NCBI GenBank assembly: GCA_019114985.1
Contig: DXEM01000006.1
Span: 62,001-126,000 of the forward strand
Reading direction: 5' to 3'
Length of the DNA: 64,000 nt
DNA from: Candidatus Anaerostipes excrementavium
Lineage (GTDB): Bacteria > Bacillota > Clostridia > Lachnospirales > Lachnospiraceae
The notes under the pieces were generated by a model. The model was not told the DNA's origin. It saw only the letters and a list, made by a program, of their open reading frames with translations, and made no database searches. The position numbers and the translations under genes are program-made. This document shows, piece after piece, positions 37,015-45,694 of the stretch (the first letter of the stretch is position 1; every line of letters begins with the position of its first letter).

Positions 37015-37137
37015 GGGAGACTCTTATATTAAGCAGCCAAATTCCTACGGCGGCATTACCCGCATCAGGTCTATGGTCGAAGCCTGGGCTTCCTCTCAGC
37101 TAAGGCCGTCCGGCGGACGCCTTTTAAGCTCCCATTT
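37015..37137 (-). promoter_or_regulatory. TPP riboswitch (THI element)
   Basis: On the minus strand the conserved cores are seen in order: GGGAGC, a P3 hairpin GGCGTCCGCCGGACGGCC, CUGAGAGG, then ACCUGAUGCGGGUAAUGCCG and CGUAGGAA. These match the thiamine pyrophosphate aptamer. TGGGAG at the 5' side can pair with CTCCCA at 37015-37020. No terminator hairpin lies between it and thiC, and CTCC could also pair with the GGAG of the thiC site, so control is probably at translation. Confidence 0.95.
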
Positions 37138-37179
37138 TAGTTACTAGGTTATTGTAACATCGAAAACGAAGGATAGCAA

Positions 37180-38007
37180 CTACAAAGCAAACTTTTCGAT
37201 GGCATAAGCAACGCCGTCTTCATCATTAGATTTGGTAATAAAATCCGCGGTTTCCTTAACAATAGGTTCGGCATTCCCCATGGCAACGGCAGTTCCTGCG
37301 GCACGCAGCATGTCAAGATCATTGAAACTGTCTCCGATTGCCATCGTTTCTTCCGGAGCAGCGCCTAAATGAGCGGCCAGTTTTCGAAGTGCTCCGCCTT
37401 TTTGAGCTGTTTTTGAGGTCAATTCAAGGTTGCCTAAGAAGGCAGAAGTGACATCTAAGATCCCCTCGTTTTGATAAAATTCCATAATCTCTTTGCGAAG
37501 ATCCAGATCTGAAAAGATCAGATGCACTTTTTCCACCGGGAACGGATCGAAAATCAGCCGGTCAAAGATTCCATCCTCGTAGATTTCGGGAGCCTGTCCT
37601 TTGCGAAGGACCGGAGTCTGTTCTAAAAGTTTTTCTGCGGTAGGAAGAGTAGAGCGGTCACAGTAGCAGGCGCCATGATAAAATAGTTCAATAATCACAG
37701 GAAGATCACGGATTTTCTGAATAATTGCAGGCATCAGTTTGGCATCGATCAATTCCTCAAAAAGAGGTTCTTCCTGTGTGAGATCGACGATGGACGCCCC
37801 GTTTGATGTGGAGGCATAGCGAATGCCGGGAATATCCATGAGTTCCTGCGGCAGAAAAGATCTCGGACGGCCGGTAGCGGGAAAGACTGTAATGCCCTGC
37901 CGGATCGCCTGAGCAATGGTTTGTTTTGTATGTTCTGTAATTTCTCTTTTTGAATTAAATGTCGTGCCGTCCATATCCAGCGCGATCAGTTTGACTTTTT
38001 TATTCAT
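37180..38007 (-). CDS. Cof-type HAD-IIB phosphatase
   Basis: 275 residues. Motif I LIALDMDGTTFNS gives the nucleophile Asp; motif II is ATGRPRS; motif IV is MAIGDSFNDLDML, with KGGALRKLA providing the Lys. A C2B cap domain lies between. Such enzymes dephosphorylate sugar phosphates or flavin/pyridoxal precursors; the substrate here is unknown. ATG 38007 has GGAGGT 8 bases upstream; the longer frame to 38025 lacks a site. Stands alone downstream of the 174-bp repeat. Confidence 0.88.
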   Translation of the reverse strand: MNKKVKLIALDMDGTTFNSKREITEHTKQTIAQAIRQGITVFPATGRPRSFLPQELMDIPGIRYASTSNGASIVDLTQEEPLFEELIDAKLMPAIIQKIRDLPVIIELFYHGACYCDRSTLPTAEKLLEQTPVLRKGQAPEIYEDGIFDRLIFDPFPVEKVHLIFSDLDLRKEIMEFYQNEGILDVTSAFLGNLELTSKTAQKGGALRKLAAHLGAAPEETMAIGDSFNDLDMLRAAGTAVAMGNAEPIVKETADFITKSNDEDGVAYAIEKFAL

Positions 38008-38025
38008 AAAAGACCTCCCTTTCAA

Positions 38026-38199
38026 TAACTATTCAGCCATTGCATCTCGGATTCCCGCAGCTGATGCTGCTCTGCCGCCGCTTGTGCGGCTGAATCCTCG
38101 TTGAAGGCTAAGCGCCATATGTCTGATAATGCCTAAAATTCTCTGCAAGCAAGCTTGCGCCGTATTTTTGGCATTATCAAACGCATGGCTGAATAGTTA
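38026..38199. repeat. 174-bp MITE-like element with 15-bp perfect TIRs
   Basis: TAACTATTCAGCCAT (38026-38040) is the exact reverse complement of 38185-38199. Ends are TA, as after insertion of an IS630/Tc1-type element at a TA dinucleotide. Inside is a GC-rich hairpin region GCCGCCGCTTGTGCGGC. No coding capacity. Relics of the same element occur at 7.43 kb and 46.55 kb. The remainder of the 344-bp gap (38200-38351) is A+T-rich with two TATAAT sequences. Confidence 0.75.
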
Positions 38200-38351
38200 G
38201 CCATTTCAAAATTTTACTTTATTCATTATATCATATAGACCAAAAAACATGCTATAATGATGAAGTATGAAAGATTTCTGTTGGGAATGGTCATAAACAA
38301 TGACAGTTATGTTATAATAAAAAATAACCTGGTTGTTAGAGGAGGCGGAGT

Positions 38352-39371
38352 ATGGCCGGTATACGAAATTCAGATCGGATCTATATAGAAGAACTGGCGG
38401 GAAATCAGCCTCGGAACCTGATGGTTCTATGTGAACGGCTTTTTTTAGAATTTCATGCCGACAGCACGCCGCAGGAGATGGCAGGACAGATTGCAAGAAA
38501 ACTTCAGGAAGAACCGATGCTGATTGGTGAGATGCTGAAGGAAGAGGCAGTGGATCTGTTATTTGCACTATGGCAGACAGAAGAGGATGCGATCCTGCCG
38601 GAACAGCACCTGGAAGAGCTGCAGCAGCTTCACTATTTAGGGTTTGTATCAGCGGATGAGAAGGATCTTCTGGTGAACCAGGATGCAAAGGATATCTTCT
38701 ATTTTTCCATGAAGAGCCGCAGGATGCGGAAGATGATGGGGAAATATACAGAATGGGAGAAAATTATCTTTGGAATGTTGTTCACTTATGGTATTCTAGA
38801 TGTATATGAATGTTATAAGATTTTTGAAGACTTACAGGAAGATCCGGTCTTTTACATCGATTTCGAAGAATTTCTCATGCGCCGTATGATATTTTGGCAC
38901 AGCGGCCTGCTGCTTCGAAACGAGAGGACAAAGAAGCTTTTTTTAGCAAGCCGGGAAACGGAAGACCGCAGTCAGATTTTTTATCAGTGGGGACAGCATG
39001 CGGATCTGGATTTTTGCAGATACAGTAAGCAGGAATATATGGATTTGGCCAGAGGGAATGGCATTGCCGGCTGGGAAGGCATTGCGGATCTGTTCCTTTT
39101 TGTTTTAGATAAGAGTGATCAAGACCGTTATCAAGCGATGATCATCCTGAAGATGATCGTCCTTGTCATACAGAACGGAGAGTCTTACTGGGATGCGGTT
39201 CTTAAGATGAATCAAGCTTTGAATCTGCATTCCGAAGAAGATGAAAAAGAAGTTTGCAGCTATATAAAAAAGATTTTTTACAGCATTCCGATTTTTGGAC
39301 TGAAAGGGCATACAAGAGAAGAATTGACCCGAAAAGATATGTTTCAGGTCATTGATGGCGGAAAACATTGA
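38352..39371 (+). CDS. Unknown protein in front of a VanRS-like pair
   Basis: 339 residues, soluble, strongly acidic and helical, with Leu/Glu-rich segments (EEAVDLLFALWQTEED; EEFLMRRMIFWHSGLLL) and no signal peptide or membrane span. I do not recognise a domain. Good ribosome binding site GAGGAGGCGG. It ends 10 bases before the response regulator start and so is the first gene of a four-gene operon with regulator, kinase and pyrophosphatase. It could be a cytoplasmic partner or sensor of that system. Confidence 0.7.
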   Translation: MAGIRNSDRIYIEELAGNQPRNLMVLCERLFLEFHADSTPQEMAGQIARKLQEEPMLIGEMLKEEAVDLLFALWQTEEDAILPEQHLEELQQLHYLGFVSADEKDLLVNQDAKDIFYFSMKSRRMRKMMGKYTEWEKIIFGMLFTYGILDVYECYKIFEDLQEDPVFYIDFEEFLMRRMIFWHSGLLLRNERTKKLFLASRETEDRSQIFYQWGQHADLDFCRYSKQEYMDLARGNGIAGWEGIADLFLFVLDKSDQDRYQAMIILKMIVLVIQNGESYWDAVLKMNQALNLHSEEDEKEVCSYIKKIFYSIPIFGLKGHTREELTRKDMFQVIDGGKH

Positions 39372-39381
39372 GGAGGAAGAG

Positions 39382-40083
39382 ATGAAACAATCAACAGTGT
39401 TAGTCGTAGACGATGAAAAAGAAATTGCTGATTTTATTGAATTATATTTGAAGAATGAGAATTATGAGGTTTTAAAGTTTTATAATGGAAAAGATGCTCT
39501 CGAGTGCATTGAGAATGAGACGATCGATTTGGCAATCCTTGATGTCATGCTTCCTGATATCGATGGATTTGAGATATTAAAACAAATACGGTTAAAGTAT
39601 ACATTTCCGGTGATTATGCTGACAGCGAAAGTTTCATCGATGGATAAGATCAATGGGCTTACGCTGGGAGCAGATGATTATATAGAGAAACCATTCGAGC
39701 CGTTGGAACTGATGGCAAGAGTGAAGGCACAGCTGCGCCGTTTCACCCGCTATAATGATGGAAATGGAATGAATCAGGATGATACACTGGAGATTGCCGG
39801 GCTGATCTTGAATCGGTCTACCCATCAGTGTACGTACGGAGAGGAAGAAGTAACATTGACGCCGCTGGAGTTCTCTATTTTGTGGATTCTTACGAAGAAC
39901 CGCGGCAAGGTCATCAGTTCGGAAAACTTATTTGAGCAGGTATGGAAAGAAAAATATTTTAAGAATAACAACAATACCGTTATGGTTCATATCCGGCATT
40001 TAAGGGAGAAATTAGGAGAAGTGATGGGACATAAAGAGTTAATCAAGACCGTATGGGGAGTTGGTTATAAAGTTGAGGAATAA
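39382..40083 (+). CDS. OmpR/VanR-type response regulator
   Basis: 233 residues. Receiver domain: acidic pocket VVDDEKE, phosphorylated Asp in LAILDVMLPDIDG, and Lys in GADDYIEKPFEP. C-terminal winged helix of the OmpR type (LTPLEFSILWILTKNRGKV; MVHIRHLREKLG; VWGVGYKVEE). Start chosen at ATG 39382 (MKQSTVLVV) behind GAGGAGGAAGAG. Partner kinase overlaps its 3' end. VanR-like by architecture only; no vancomycin-resistance genes lie nearby. Confidence 0.92.
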   Translation: MKQSTVLVVDDEKEIADFIELYLKNENYEVLKFYNGKDALECIENETIDLAILDVMLPDIDGFEILKQIRLKYTFPVIMLTAKVSSMDKINGLTLGADDYIEKPFEPLELMARVKAQLRRFTRYNDGNGMNQDDTLEIAGLILNRSTHQCTYGEEEVTLTPLEFSILWILTKNRGKVISSENLFEQVWKEKYFKNNNNTVMVHIRHLREKLGEVMGHKELIKTVWGVGYKVEE

Positions 40084-41206
40084 ATATCGCAGATTAAAGA
40101 TTAGGATCATGATTCAGACCCTTGGCATTAGTATTATCGTAGGGCTGATCGGGTATTTCATCCTGGATGTATTTGTCGATGGAGTGCTGCAGGAACCTTT
40201 TGCGAAGACGGTTGTCTATTCGTTTCAAAGGCTTGGAATGCAGGAACTGGAAGCAATTCATTTATATCGGCTGATCTTCTGGCAGAATAAAGGACTGATC
40301 ATCGGAGCCGGATTCTTTGTTTTGTTTTTGTTCAGTTTTTATCTGGGAATGTCCAGGTTTACAACCTATCTGCGTCAGGTGGAGACAGGAATTCAGATGA
40401 TCCTGAATGAGTCAAATGATAAGATCGACCTGCCGGATACGTTAGAGCCATTGGAAGATAAGCTCAATGGCATTAAAGAGAATCTGAAAGAGCAGAGAAG
40501 GAATATAGAGGAGACGGAACAGAGAAAGAATGATATCATTGTTTATCTGGCTCATGATCTGAAAACGCCGCTGACTTCCATTATTGCATATCTGAGTCTT
40601 TTGAATGAAGCTCCCGATATGCCGGAGGAACAGAGAGAAAAGTATATCGGGATCGCCCTGTCGAAGTCAAAGCGGCTGGGGGAACTGATTAATGAGTTTT
40701 TCGAAATTACAAGATATAATCTGCAGAATATTACATTAGACAAAAAGGAATTTTATTTGTATGTTCTGCTGGAGCAGGTACTGGACTCTTTTGAGCCGGT
40801 ATTTCATGAAAAAGGGCTTCAATGCACCATAGAGGTTGATGATAAAATTCTCATTTACGGAGATCCGGACCGGATTGCCCGGGTTTTTGAGAACCTTTTA
40901 AGAAATGCGGTTTCTTACTGTTATCCGCGCTCATCGATCGAGGTATATGGAGTGATCGATGGAGATAACGCAAAGGTTGTTGTACGGAACCAGGGGAAAA
41001 CGATCCCGGCCCATCAACTGAAGAATCTATTTGAAAAGTTTTATCGCCTGGATGAGGCTAGATCATCGGAAACCGGCGGAGCAGGTCTGGGACTTGCCAT
41101 TGCCAAAGAGATCATCGAGCTTCATGACGGGACGATCCAAGCGGACAGCCAGAACGGATATACTTCGTTCATAATTCAGCTGCCGAGAAAGAAGGAGGAG
41201 TTATGA
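40073..41206 (+). CDS. VanS-like sensor histidine kinase
   Basis: About 377 residues from TTG 40073 (GGGGAG 12 bases upstream); TTG 40061 is an alternative. Two membrane helices near the N-terminus enclose a short outside loop. H-box YLAHDLKTPLTSI holds the autophosphorylated His, N-box is FENLLRNAVSYC, and G-box GGAGLGLAIAKE. The start lies inside the response regulator gene, so the pair is coupled. The stop overlaps the pyrophosphatase start by 4 bases (ATGA), making a phosphate-linked output plausible. Confidence 0.88.
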   Translation: MRNKYRRLKIRIMIQTLGISIIVGLIGYFILDVFVDGVLQEPFAKTVVYSFQRLGMQELEAIHLYRLIFWQNKGLIIGAGFFVLFLFSFYLGMSRFTTYLRQVETGIQMILNESNDKIDLPDTLEPLEDKLNGIKENLKEQRRNIEETEQRKNDIIVYLAHDLKTPLTSIIAYLSLLNEAPDMPEEQREKYIGIALSKSKRLGELINEFFEITRYNLQNITLDKKEFYLYVLLEQVLDSFEPVFHEKGLQCTIEVDDKILIYGDPDRIARVFENLLRNAVSYCYPRSSIEVYGVIDGDNAKVVVRNQGKTIPAHQLKNLFEKFYRLDEARSSETGGAGLGLAIAKEIIELHDGTIQADSQNGYTSFIIQLPRKKEEL

Positions 41207-42849
41207 AAAAAATACACGTAATTGGACACAAGAATCCGGATACAGATTCCATCTGTTCCGCACTGGCCTATGCCAACCTGAAGAATCAGACCAGCAATGG
41301 AGAGTATGAGTACGAAGCATGCCGCGCCGGCAATGTAAACGGTGAGACGAAGTTCGTTCTGGATCATTTCAATATGAAAGATCCGACTTTCGTCAATGAT
41401 ATGCGCCCGAGAGTTACTGATATCAATATCAATAAGATTGAAGGCGTTTCAGAAAGCTGTTCTATCAAAGCCGCAGGGGATAAGATGAGAGCGCTTAAAT
41501 TAGTGTCTTTGCCGGTATTGGAAGATAAGAAATTAAAGGGAATTGTATCCATCAGTGATATTGCATATGCAGATATGGATATCTTTGATAACGAGATTTT
41601 GGCGAAAGCAAAGACGCCGTATAAGAACCTGATTTCTGTTTTGAATGGCCAGATGTTGGTCGGAGATGAAGAAGGCGTGATCGACAGCGGTAAATTATCT
41701 GTATCCGCGGCAAGCATTGAGACAATGTCAGAGTTTGTAAAACCAAATGATGTGGTGATTCTGGCAAATCGTTCCGATGTTCAGAAAGCGGTGATCAAGA
41801 TCGGAGTACAGTGCATCATTGCCTGCATGGGAACAGAGATTGAGCAGGATGTGCTGGATTACGCAAAAGAGAAAGGATGCCGCGTTATTGCGACTTCTTA
41901 TGACACCTTTATTGCCAGCCGTTTGATCTGTCAGGCAATTCCGGTAGCGTTTGCCATGACGCCGGCAGACAAACTGTGGGTATTCTCTACCACAGATTTT
42001 GTAGATGACGTGAAAGAGGCAATGACCAAGAAAAGATACCGTTATTTCCCTGTGCTAAACACAGAGAATGAATTTGTAGGTCTGGTTTCCAGACGTAGAT
42101 TGCTGGAAATCGATCAAAAGAAACTGATCCTTGTGGATCATAATGAAGCGTCTCAGGCAGTTGACGGTTTGGAAGAATGTGAGATTCAGGAAATTATTGA
42201 CCACCATAGAATCGGAGCACTGGAAACCATGTCTCCTGTATATTTCAGGAATCAGCCGGTGGGATGTACAGCGACAATTGTTACCCAGATGTACAGAGAA
42301 CAGGGAGTCGAGATTACAAAACCGATTGCAGGACTCCTTTGCTCTGCAATTCTTTCCGATACATTGATGTTCCGTTCACCGACATGCACAGAAGTAGATA
42401 AGCAGATCGCCAATGAACTTGCGGCAATCGCAGACATTGAGATTGAAGATTATGCAAAACAGATGTTCCGTGCAGGAAGTGATCTGAAAGGCAAATCTGC
42501 AGACGAGATTTTCTATCAGGATTACAAAAAATTTACGGCAAATGATGACATTAAATTCGGCGTAGGACAGATTACCTCTCTGGATCAGTCTGAGCTGGAA
42601 GAGATCAAAGAAAAGATTCTGCCATATATGGAATCCGTAAGAGAAGATCAAGGTCTCAATATGGTATTCTTCATGCTGACGAATATCTTAGAAGAGACAA
42701 CTTATCTTGCGCTCACCGGAGAAGGAAGCGAAGATGTAATCGAACGAGCTTTCAATGTAGAAGTCAAAGATCATCTGGCAGTTCTTCCTGGCGTAATGTC
42801 AAGAAAGAAACAGATGGTGCCAAATGTGCTGAATTTCATCCAGCAGTAG
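41203..42849 (+). CDS. ppaC: CBS-domain manganese-dependent inorganic pyrophosphatase
   Basis: 548 residues. DHH-family pyrophosphatase: motif GHKNPDTDSICSALAYA, LVDHNE, and the DHH motif IIDHHRIG are intact. The catalytic part is split by an insert of about 240 residues with two CBS units (SISDIAYAD; VSRRRLLEID) around a DRTGG-like piece. CBS-type enzymes are inhibited by AMP/ADP and activated by ATP or Ap4A. Co-translated with the VanS-like kinase. A terminator follows. Confidence 0.92.
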   Translation: MKKIHVIGHKNPDTDSICSALAYANLKNQTSNGEYEYEACRAGNVNGETKFVLDHFNMKDPTFVNDMRPRVTDININKIEGVSESCSIKAAGDKMRALKLVSLPVLEDKKLKGIVSISDIAYADMDIFDNEILAKAKTPYKNLISVLNGQMLVGDEEGVIDSGKLSVSAASIETMSEFVKPNDVVILANRSDVQKAVIKIGVQCIIACMGTEIEQDVLDYAKEKGCRVIATSYDTFIASRLICQAIPVAFAMTPADKLWVFSTTDFVDDVKEAMTKKRYRYFPVLNTENEFVGLVSRRRLLEIDQKKLILVDHNEASQAVDGLEECEIQEIIDHHRIGALETMSPVYFRNQPVGCTATIVTQMYREQGVEITKPIAGLLCSAILSDTLMFRSPTCTEVDKQIANELAAIADIEIEDYAKQMFRAGSDLKGKSADEIFYQDYKKFTANDDIKFGVGQITSLDQSELEEIKEKILPYMESVREDQGLNMVFFMLTNILEETTYLALTGEGSEDVIERAFNVEVKDHLAVLPGVMSRKKQMVPNVLNFIQQ

Positions 42850-42863
42850 AACATAGAAACTAA

Positions 42864-42907
42864 GAAAAGACCGAAGAAGGTGAGAAACACTTTCCTCGGT
42901 CTTTTTA
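42864..42907. terminator. Bidirectional terminator
   Basis: Arms 42865-42882 and 42888-42905 pair over 17 of 18 positions (one A-C mismatch) around AGAAA, flanked by A-run and T-run, between two convergent genes. Confidence 0.9.
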
Positions 42908-43507
42908 TAATTCTCTGGTAAGATATTTGAGATTGTTTGAAAGAATTTTTGCCGTCATTCCCCAAATCACATGGCCTTGATATCGGTAGAAACATACTTC
43001 GTAACGGCCTGTGGCCCACGGATAATTTGTGCCTCCCGGAATATCGGAGAACGGAAAATTCTTCGAAGGTTCGATCATCACATGGTTATAGTAAATATCC
43101 GGCGGTGTCTCAAGGAAAAATTGAAGAGGAACCGTAAATACGGAATCAACTTCTGCTTCGCTGAACTGTCCATGATAGTTCGTAAGTTCGCCCAAAAAAG
43201 GTTCGATTCTTGCTTGTGCAGGAGAAAGAAAATAATCCAGAGCGCCATATAGTTTCAAATCTTTGCTCTCAATCAGAAGCTCTTCCTGTGTCTCGCGAAG
43301 AGCAGCCTCTTTTGGCGTTTCTCCTGGTTCTACACGTCCGCCGGGAAAGCAAATCTCTCCCGGCTGACGATTTAATTTTTTGGAACGTACTTCAAATAAA
43401 ATGTGGTATCCGTCTGTTTTTTTCAAAAGCGGAACCATGACAGCAGACACGTGTTCCAAGTCTTCTTCGATTCGTTTTGGAATTCGGCAGTTCAAATATT
43501 CAAACAT
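42905..43507 (-). CDS. NUDIX hydrolase (CoA-pyrophosphatase-like)
   Basis: 200 residues. The Nudix box is complete: GRVEPGETPKEAALRETQEE with LLIE after it. The N-terminal HVSAVMVPLLKKTDGYHILFE and RQPGEICFPGGR resemble the YeaB/NudL group acting on CoA or similar diphosphates. Follows hydG on the same strand after 9 bases, so it is probably the end of that transcript. ATG 43507 is preceded by TAGGAGATAACG. Confidence 0.88.
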   Translation of the reverse strand: MFEYLNCRIPKRIEEDLEHVSAVMVPLLKKTDGYHILFEVRSKKLNRQPGEICFPGGRVEPGETPKEAALRETQEELLIESKDLKLYGALDYFLSPAQARIEPFLGELTNYHGQFSEAEVDSVFTVPLQFFLETPPDIYYNHVMIEPSKNFPFSDIPGGTNYPWATGRYEVCFYRYQGHVIWGMTAKILSNNLKYLTREL

Positions 43508-43516
43508 CGTTATCTC

Positions 43517-44935
43517 CTAAAATCTGAAATCTCGTTTGCCCTCATGAATGTTTTCGATGTATTCGGTGGCTTTTTGTCTTACGACCGGATTCGGAATCTT
43601 AGCCAATTCCTGTTTGATCAGGACTTCTCCTTTTGCTTTCACTTCATCGGAAGCATAATCTTCCAGATATTCTTTTAATGTCATTAAAGCGTTTGGCGCG
43701 CAGCAGTTGGCGATCTGACCGGATTTTACAAGTGTCATAAAGCGGTCGCCGGTGCGGCCTTCCCGGTAACAAGCTGTACAGAAGCTTGGAATGTGACCAA
43801 GATCCATCAGCCATCCAATGATCTCATCCAAGGTACGTGTATCATTTCGATCAAACTGAGCAGAATTGTCTTCCGGTTTTTCCGGCTCCGCATATCCTCC
43901 GACGCTGGTAGAAGAAGCCCCGCTGATCTGAGAAACGCCGACGCGAAGAACTCTTTCTCTGGATTTCTGTGTTTCACGGGTAGAAACGATAATTCCGGTA
44001 TATGGAACGGCAATACGAAGGATTGCCACGATCTTCTCGAAAATATCATCGTTGATCGCGTCCTTGAAATCTTCAGGATCAATATCATCCGCCGGACGGA
44101 TTCTCGGCACGCTGATTGTGTGAGGGCCGACGCCGAATTTTGCTTCCAGATGCTCTGCATGCATCAAAAGTCCGGCAAAATCATAACGGTACATATCCAA
44201 TCCAAACAAGACGCCGATTCCTACGTCGTCGATTCCAGCTGTCATGGCGCGGTCCATGGCTTCTGTGTGGTATGCGTAATCATGCTTAGGTCCTGTTGGG
44301 TGAAGAATTTCATAGCGGTCTTTGTGGTATGTTTCCTGGAATAAGATATAAGTACCGATTCCTGCGTCCTTTAATTTCTTATAGTTTTCTTCGGTTGTTG
44401 CCGCAATATTCACATTGACACGGCGAATTGCCCCATTTTTATGTTTGATGCTGTAAATCGTTTTGATACTTTCCAATACATATTCGATCGGAATATTCAC
44501 AGGATCTTCCCCTGTCTCCAATGCCAGGCGCTTATGTCCCATATCCTGCAGAGCGATGACTTCCTGCCGAATCTCTTCCTGGGTCAGTTTTTTTCTTCGG
44601 ATATGTTTATTTTTGTAATGATATGGACAGTAAGTACATCCATTGACGCAGTAATTGGCCAGATAAAGAGGAGCAAACATGACAATACGGTTGCCGTAAA
44701 ACTCTTCCTTGATCTTGATGGCAAGATCAAAAACCTTCTGCATCAGTTCCTCATCCTCACAGGCAAGGAGCACAGATGCTTCTCGATGGGAAAGACCTTT
44801 CAAATCTTTTGCTTTTTCAATAATGGAAAGGATCAGTTCCCGATTGTTTTTGTTGGCATCTGCGTATGCCAGAGTGTCTTTGATTTCCTGGTCGTCGATA
44901 AATTCTTCAGCGATTCCTGATTCTGGTTTGTACAT
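43517..44935 (-). CDS. hydG: [FeFe]-hydrogenase maturase HydG
   Basis: 472 residues. Radical-SAM tyrosine lyase that makes the CO and CN ligands of the H-cluster. The SAM cluster motif is CVNGCTYCPYHYKNK (C-x3-C-x2-C). The C-terminal auxiliary cluster Cys are in PSFCTACYREGRTGD and ANCCAPNAL. HydE and HydF are not in this window. Upstream on the same strand, 11 bases away, is a TM1266-type hydrogenase regulator. Its client enzyme may be the [FeFe] hydrogenase at 59.3 kb. Confidence 0.95.
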   Translation of the reverse strand: MYKPESGIAEEFIDDQEIKDTLAYADANKNNRELILSIIEKAKDLKGLSHREASVLLACEDEELMQKVFDLAIKIKEEFYGNRIVMFAPLYLANYCVNGCTYCPYHYKNKHIRRKKLTQEEIRQEVIALQDMGHKRLALETGEDPVNIPIEYVLESIKTIYSIKHKNGAIRRVNVNIAATTEENYKKLKDAGIGTYILFQETYHKDRYEILHPTGPKHDYAYHTEAMDRAMTAGIDDVGIGVLFGLDMYRYDFAGLLMHAEHLEAKFGVGPHTISVPRIRPADDIDPEDFKDAINDDIFEKIVAILRIAVPYTGIIVSTRETQKSRERVLRVGVSQISGASSTSVGGYAEPEKPEDNSAQFDRNDTRTLDEIIGWLMDLGHIPSFCTACYREGRTGDRFMTLVKSGQIANCCAPNALMTLKEYLEDYASDEVKAKGEVLIKQELAKIPNPVVRQKATEYIENIHEGKRDFRF

Positions 44936-44946
44936 AATTTTTCTCC

Positions 44947-45201
44947 TTACTTCTTTTTTGTAAACATAGATTTAACGGTAATTCCGTCAATCATTCCAAG
45001 CTTTCCGGAAAGTGTGCTGATCACATTAGCGGGAGCGTCCAGCACCACGGAAATAATATTGACATCTTTCTGACGATAAGGGATGCCCATTCGCCCGATA
45101 ATGTAAGCACGATACTCATGCAAAGCCTGATTTACAGGTTCTACAGAAGATTCCTGCTCAATCAAGATGCCGATCAAAGCAATACGGTTGTTCTCTTCCA
45201 T
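44947..45201 (-). CDS. TM1266-type iron-only hydrogenase system regulator
   Basis: 84 residues with an ACT-like ferredoxin fold: RIALIGILIEQESSVEPVNQ at the start, then IGRMGIPYR, NIISVVLDAPANVIS and GKLGMIDGITVKSM. Small ligand-binding proteins of this kind are found beside hydrogenase maturation genes. GGAGGTAATTT precedes the start. A repeat cluster and a candidate ncRNA lie just upstream. Confidence 0.88.
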   Translation of the reverse strand: MEENNRIALIGILIEQESSVEPVNQALHEYRAYIIGRMGIPYRQKDVNIISVVLDAPANVISTLSGKLGMIDGITVKSMFTKKK

Positions 45202-45224
45202 AAATTACCTCCAACGATTAAATT

Positions 45225-45427
45225 CTTCATCTCCGCCGCAGTGCAATCCGCGCGGAGCATTCTTCATGTCATAGGAACGCAGTTTCCGATGAAATATAAG
45301 AAAGAATCCTGCTTTGCAGGATTCTCCGCCTGCGGCGGGCGCTTGGGCGCTATTTTCATCTCTGCCGCAGTGCGATCCGTGCGGAGCATTTTTTATGTCA
45401 TAGGAACGCGGTTTCTTATGACATAAA
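45225..45427 (-). repeat. Modular intergenic repeat, copies B1 and B2
   Basis: Read on the minus strand there are two successive units: hairpin TCATAAGAAA-CCGCG-TTCCTATGA, GCTCCGCACGGATCGCACTGCGGC, GCGCCC..CCGCCGCAGGCGG, GAATCCTGCAAAGCAGGATTC + TTTCTT, then again TTTCATCGGAAACTGCG, TTCCTATGA and GCTCCGCGCGGATTGCACTGCGGC. The first unit starts directly at the T-tract of the terminator at 45428-45453. No gene; the frame at 45205-45744 passes through it only by chance. Confidence 0.8.
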
Positions 45428-45589
45428 AAAACATATCCGTTTTCCCGGATATGCCTCTGATCATTCGATATAAAGACGCTGCAAGATGAGACGACGCATA
45501 GTGCGTCATCGGCAGCAGGACGTATATCTTTATAAAGATCAATCTTGGCTTCAGGAAAAACCTTGGCTTCAGAATGATTGGTTTCTTTA
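45424..45589 (-). ncRNA. Candidate structured ncRNA beside queF
   Basis: On the minus strand TTGACT (45623-45618), a 16-bp spacer and TATAAT (45601-45596) form a good promoter. About 166 nt later stands an intrinsic terminator, CATATCCG/CGGATATG (45453-45432) plus TTTTTTT. Between them no plausible gene is seen. Pairings are visible: TGATC/GATCA, GATATA/TATATC, GCTGC/GCAGC and a closing GACGCA/TGCGTC hairpin, all nested in one rod. Its 5' part has a direct repeat, CTGAAGCCAAG, twice. A 6S-like RNA is possible but not shown. Confidence 0.6.
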
Positions 45590-45633
45590 TTACTTATTAT
45601 AATAGACCGGGAAGAAAAGTCAACGAAAAGCAA

Positions 45634-45662
45634 TTGGATATAAAAGCCAGCCATGCTATAAT
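45634..45662 (+). promoter_or_regulatory. queF promoter
   Basis: TTGGAT (45634-45639), 17-bp spacer, TATAAT (45657-45662). It is back to back with the ncRNA promoter. The leader is only about 26 nt, too short for a preQ1 riboswitch. Confidence 0.7.
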
Positions 45663-45694
45663 AAGCACATAAAATTTTTAGGAGGAACAGCATC

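Noticed and set aside
37005-37030. Transcription terminator as expression platform of the TPP riboswitch
   Set aside because: No stable hairpin with a U-run lies between the aptamer and thiC.
38206-38688. 160-residue minus-strand frame rich in Pro and Ser
   Set aside because: Overlaps the start of the 339-residue gene, which has a strong ribosome binding site and normal composition.
39382-41206. Vancomycin resistance
   Set aside because: The regulator and kinase are VanRS-like in layout only. No vanH, vanA/B-type ligase, vanX or vanY is in the window.
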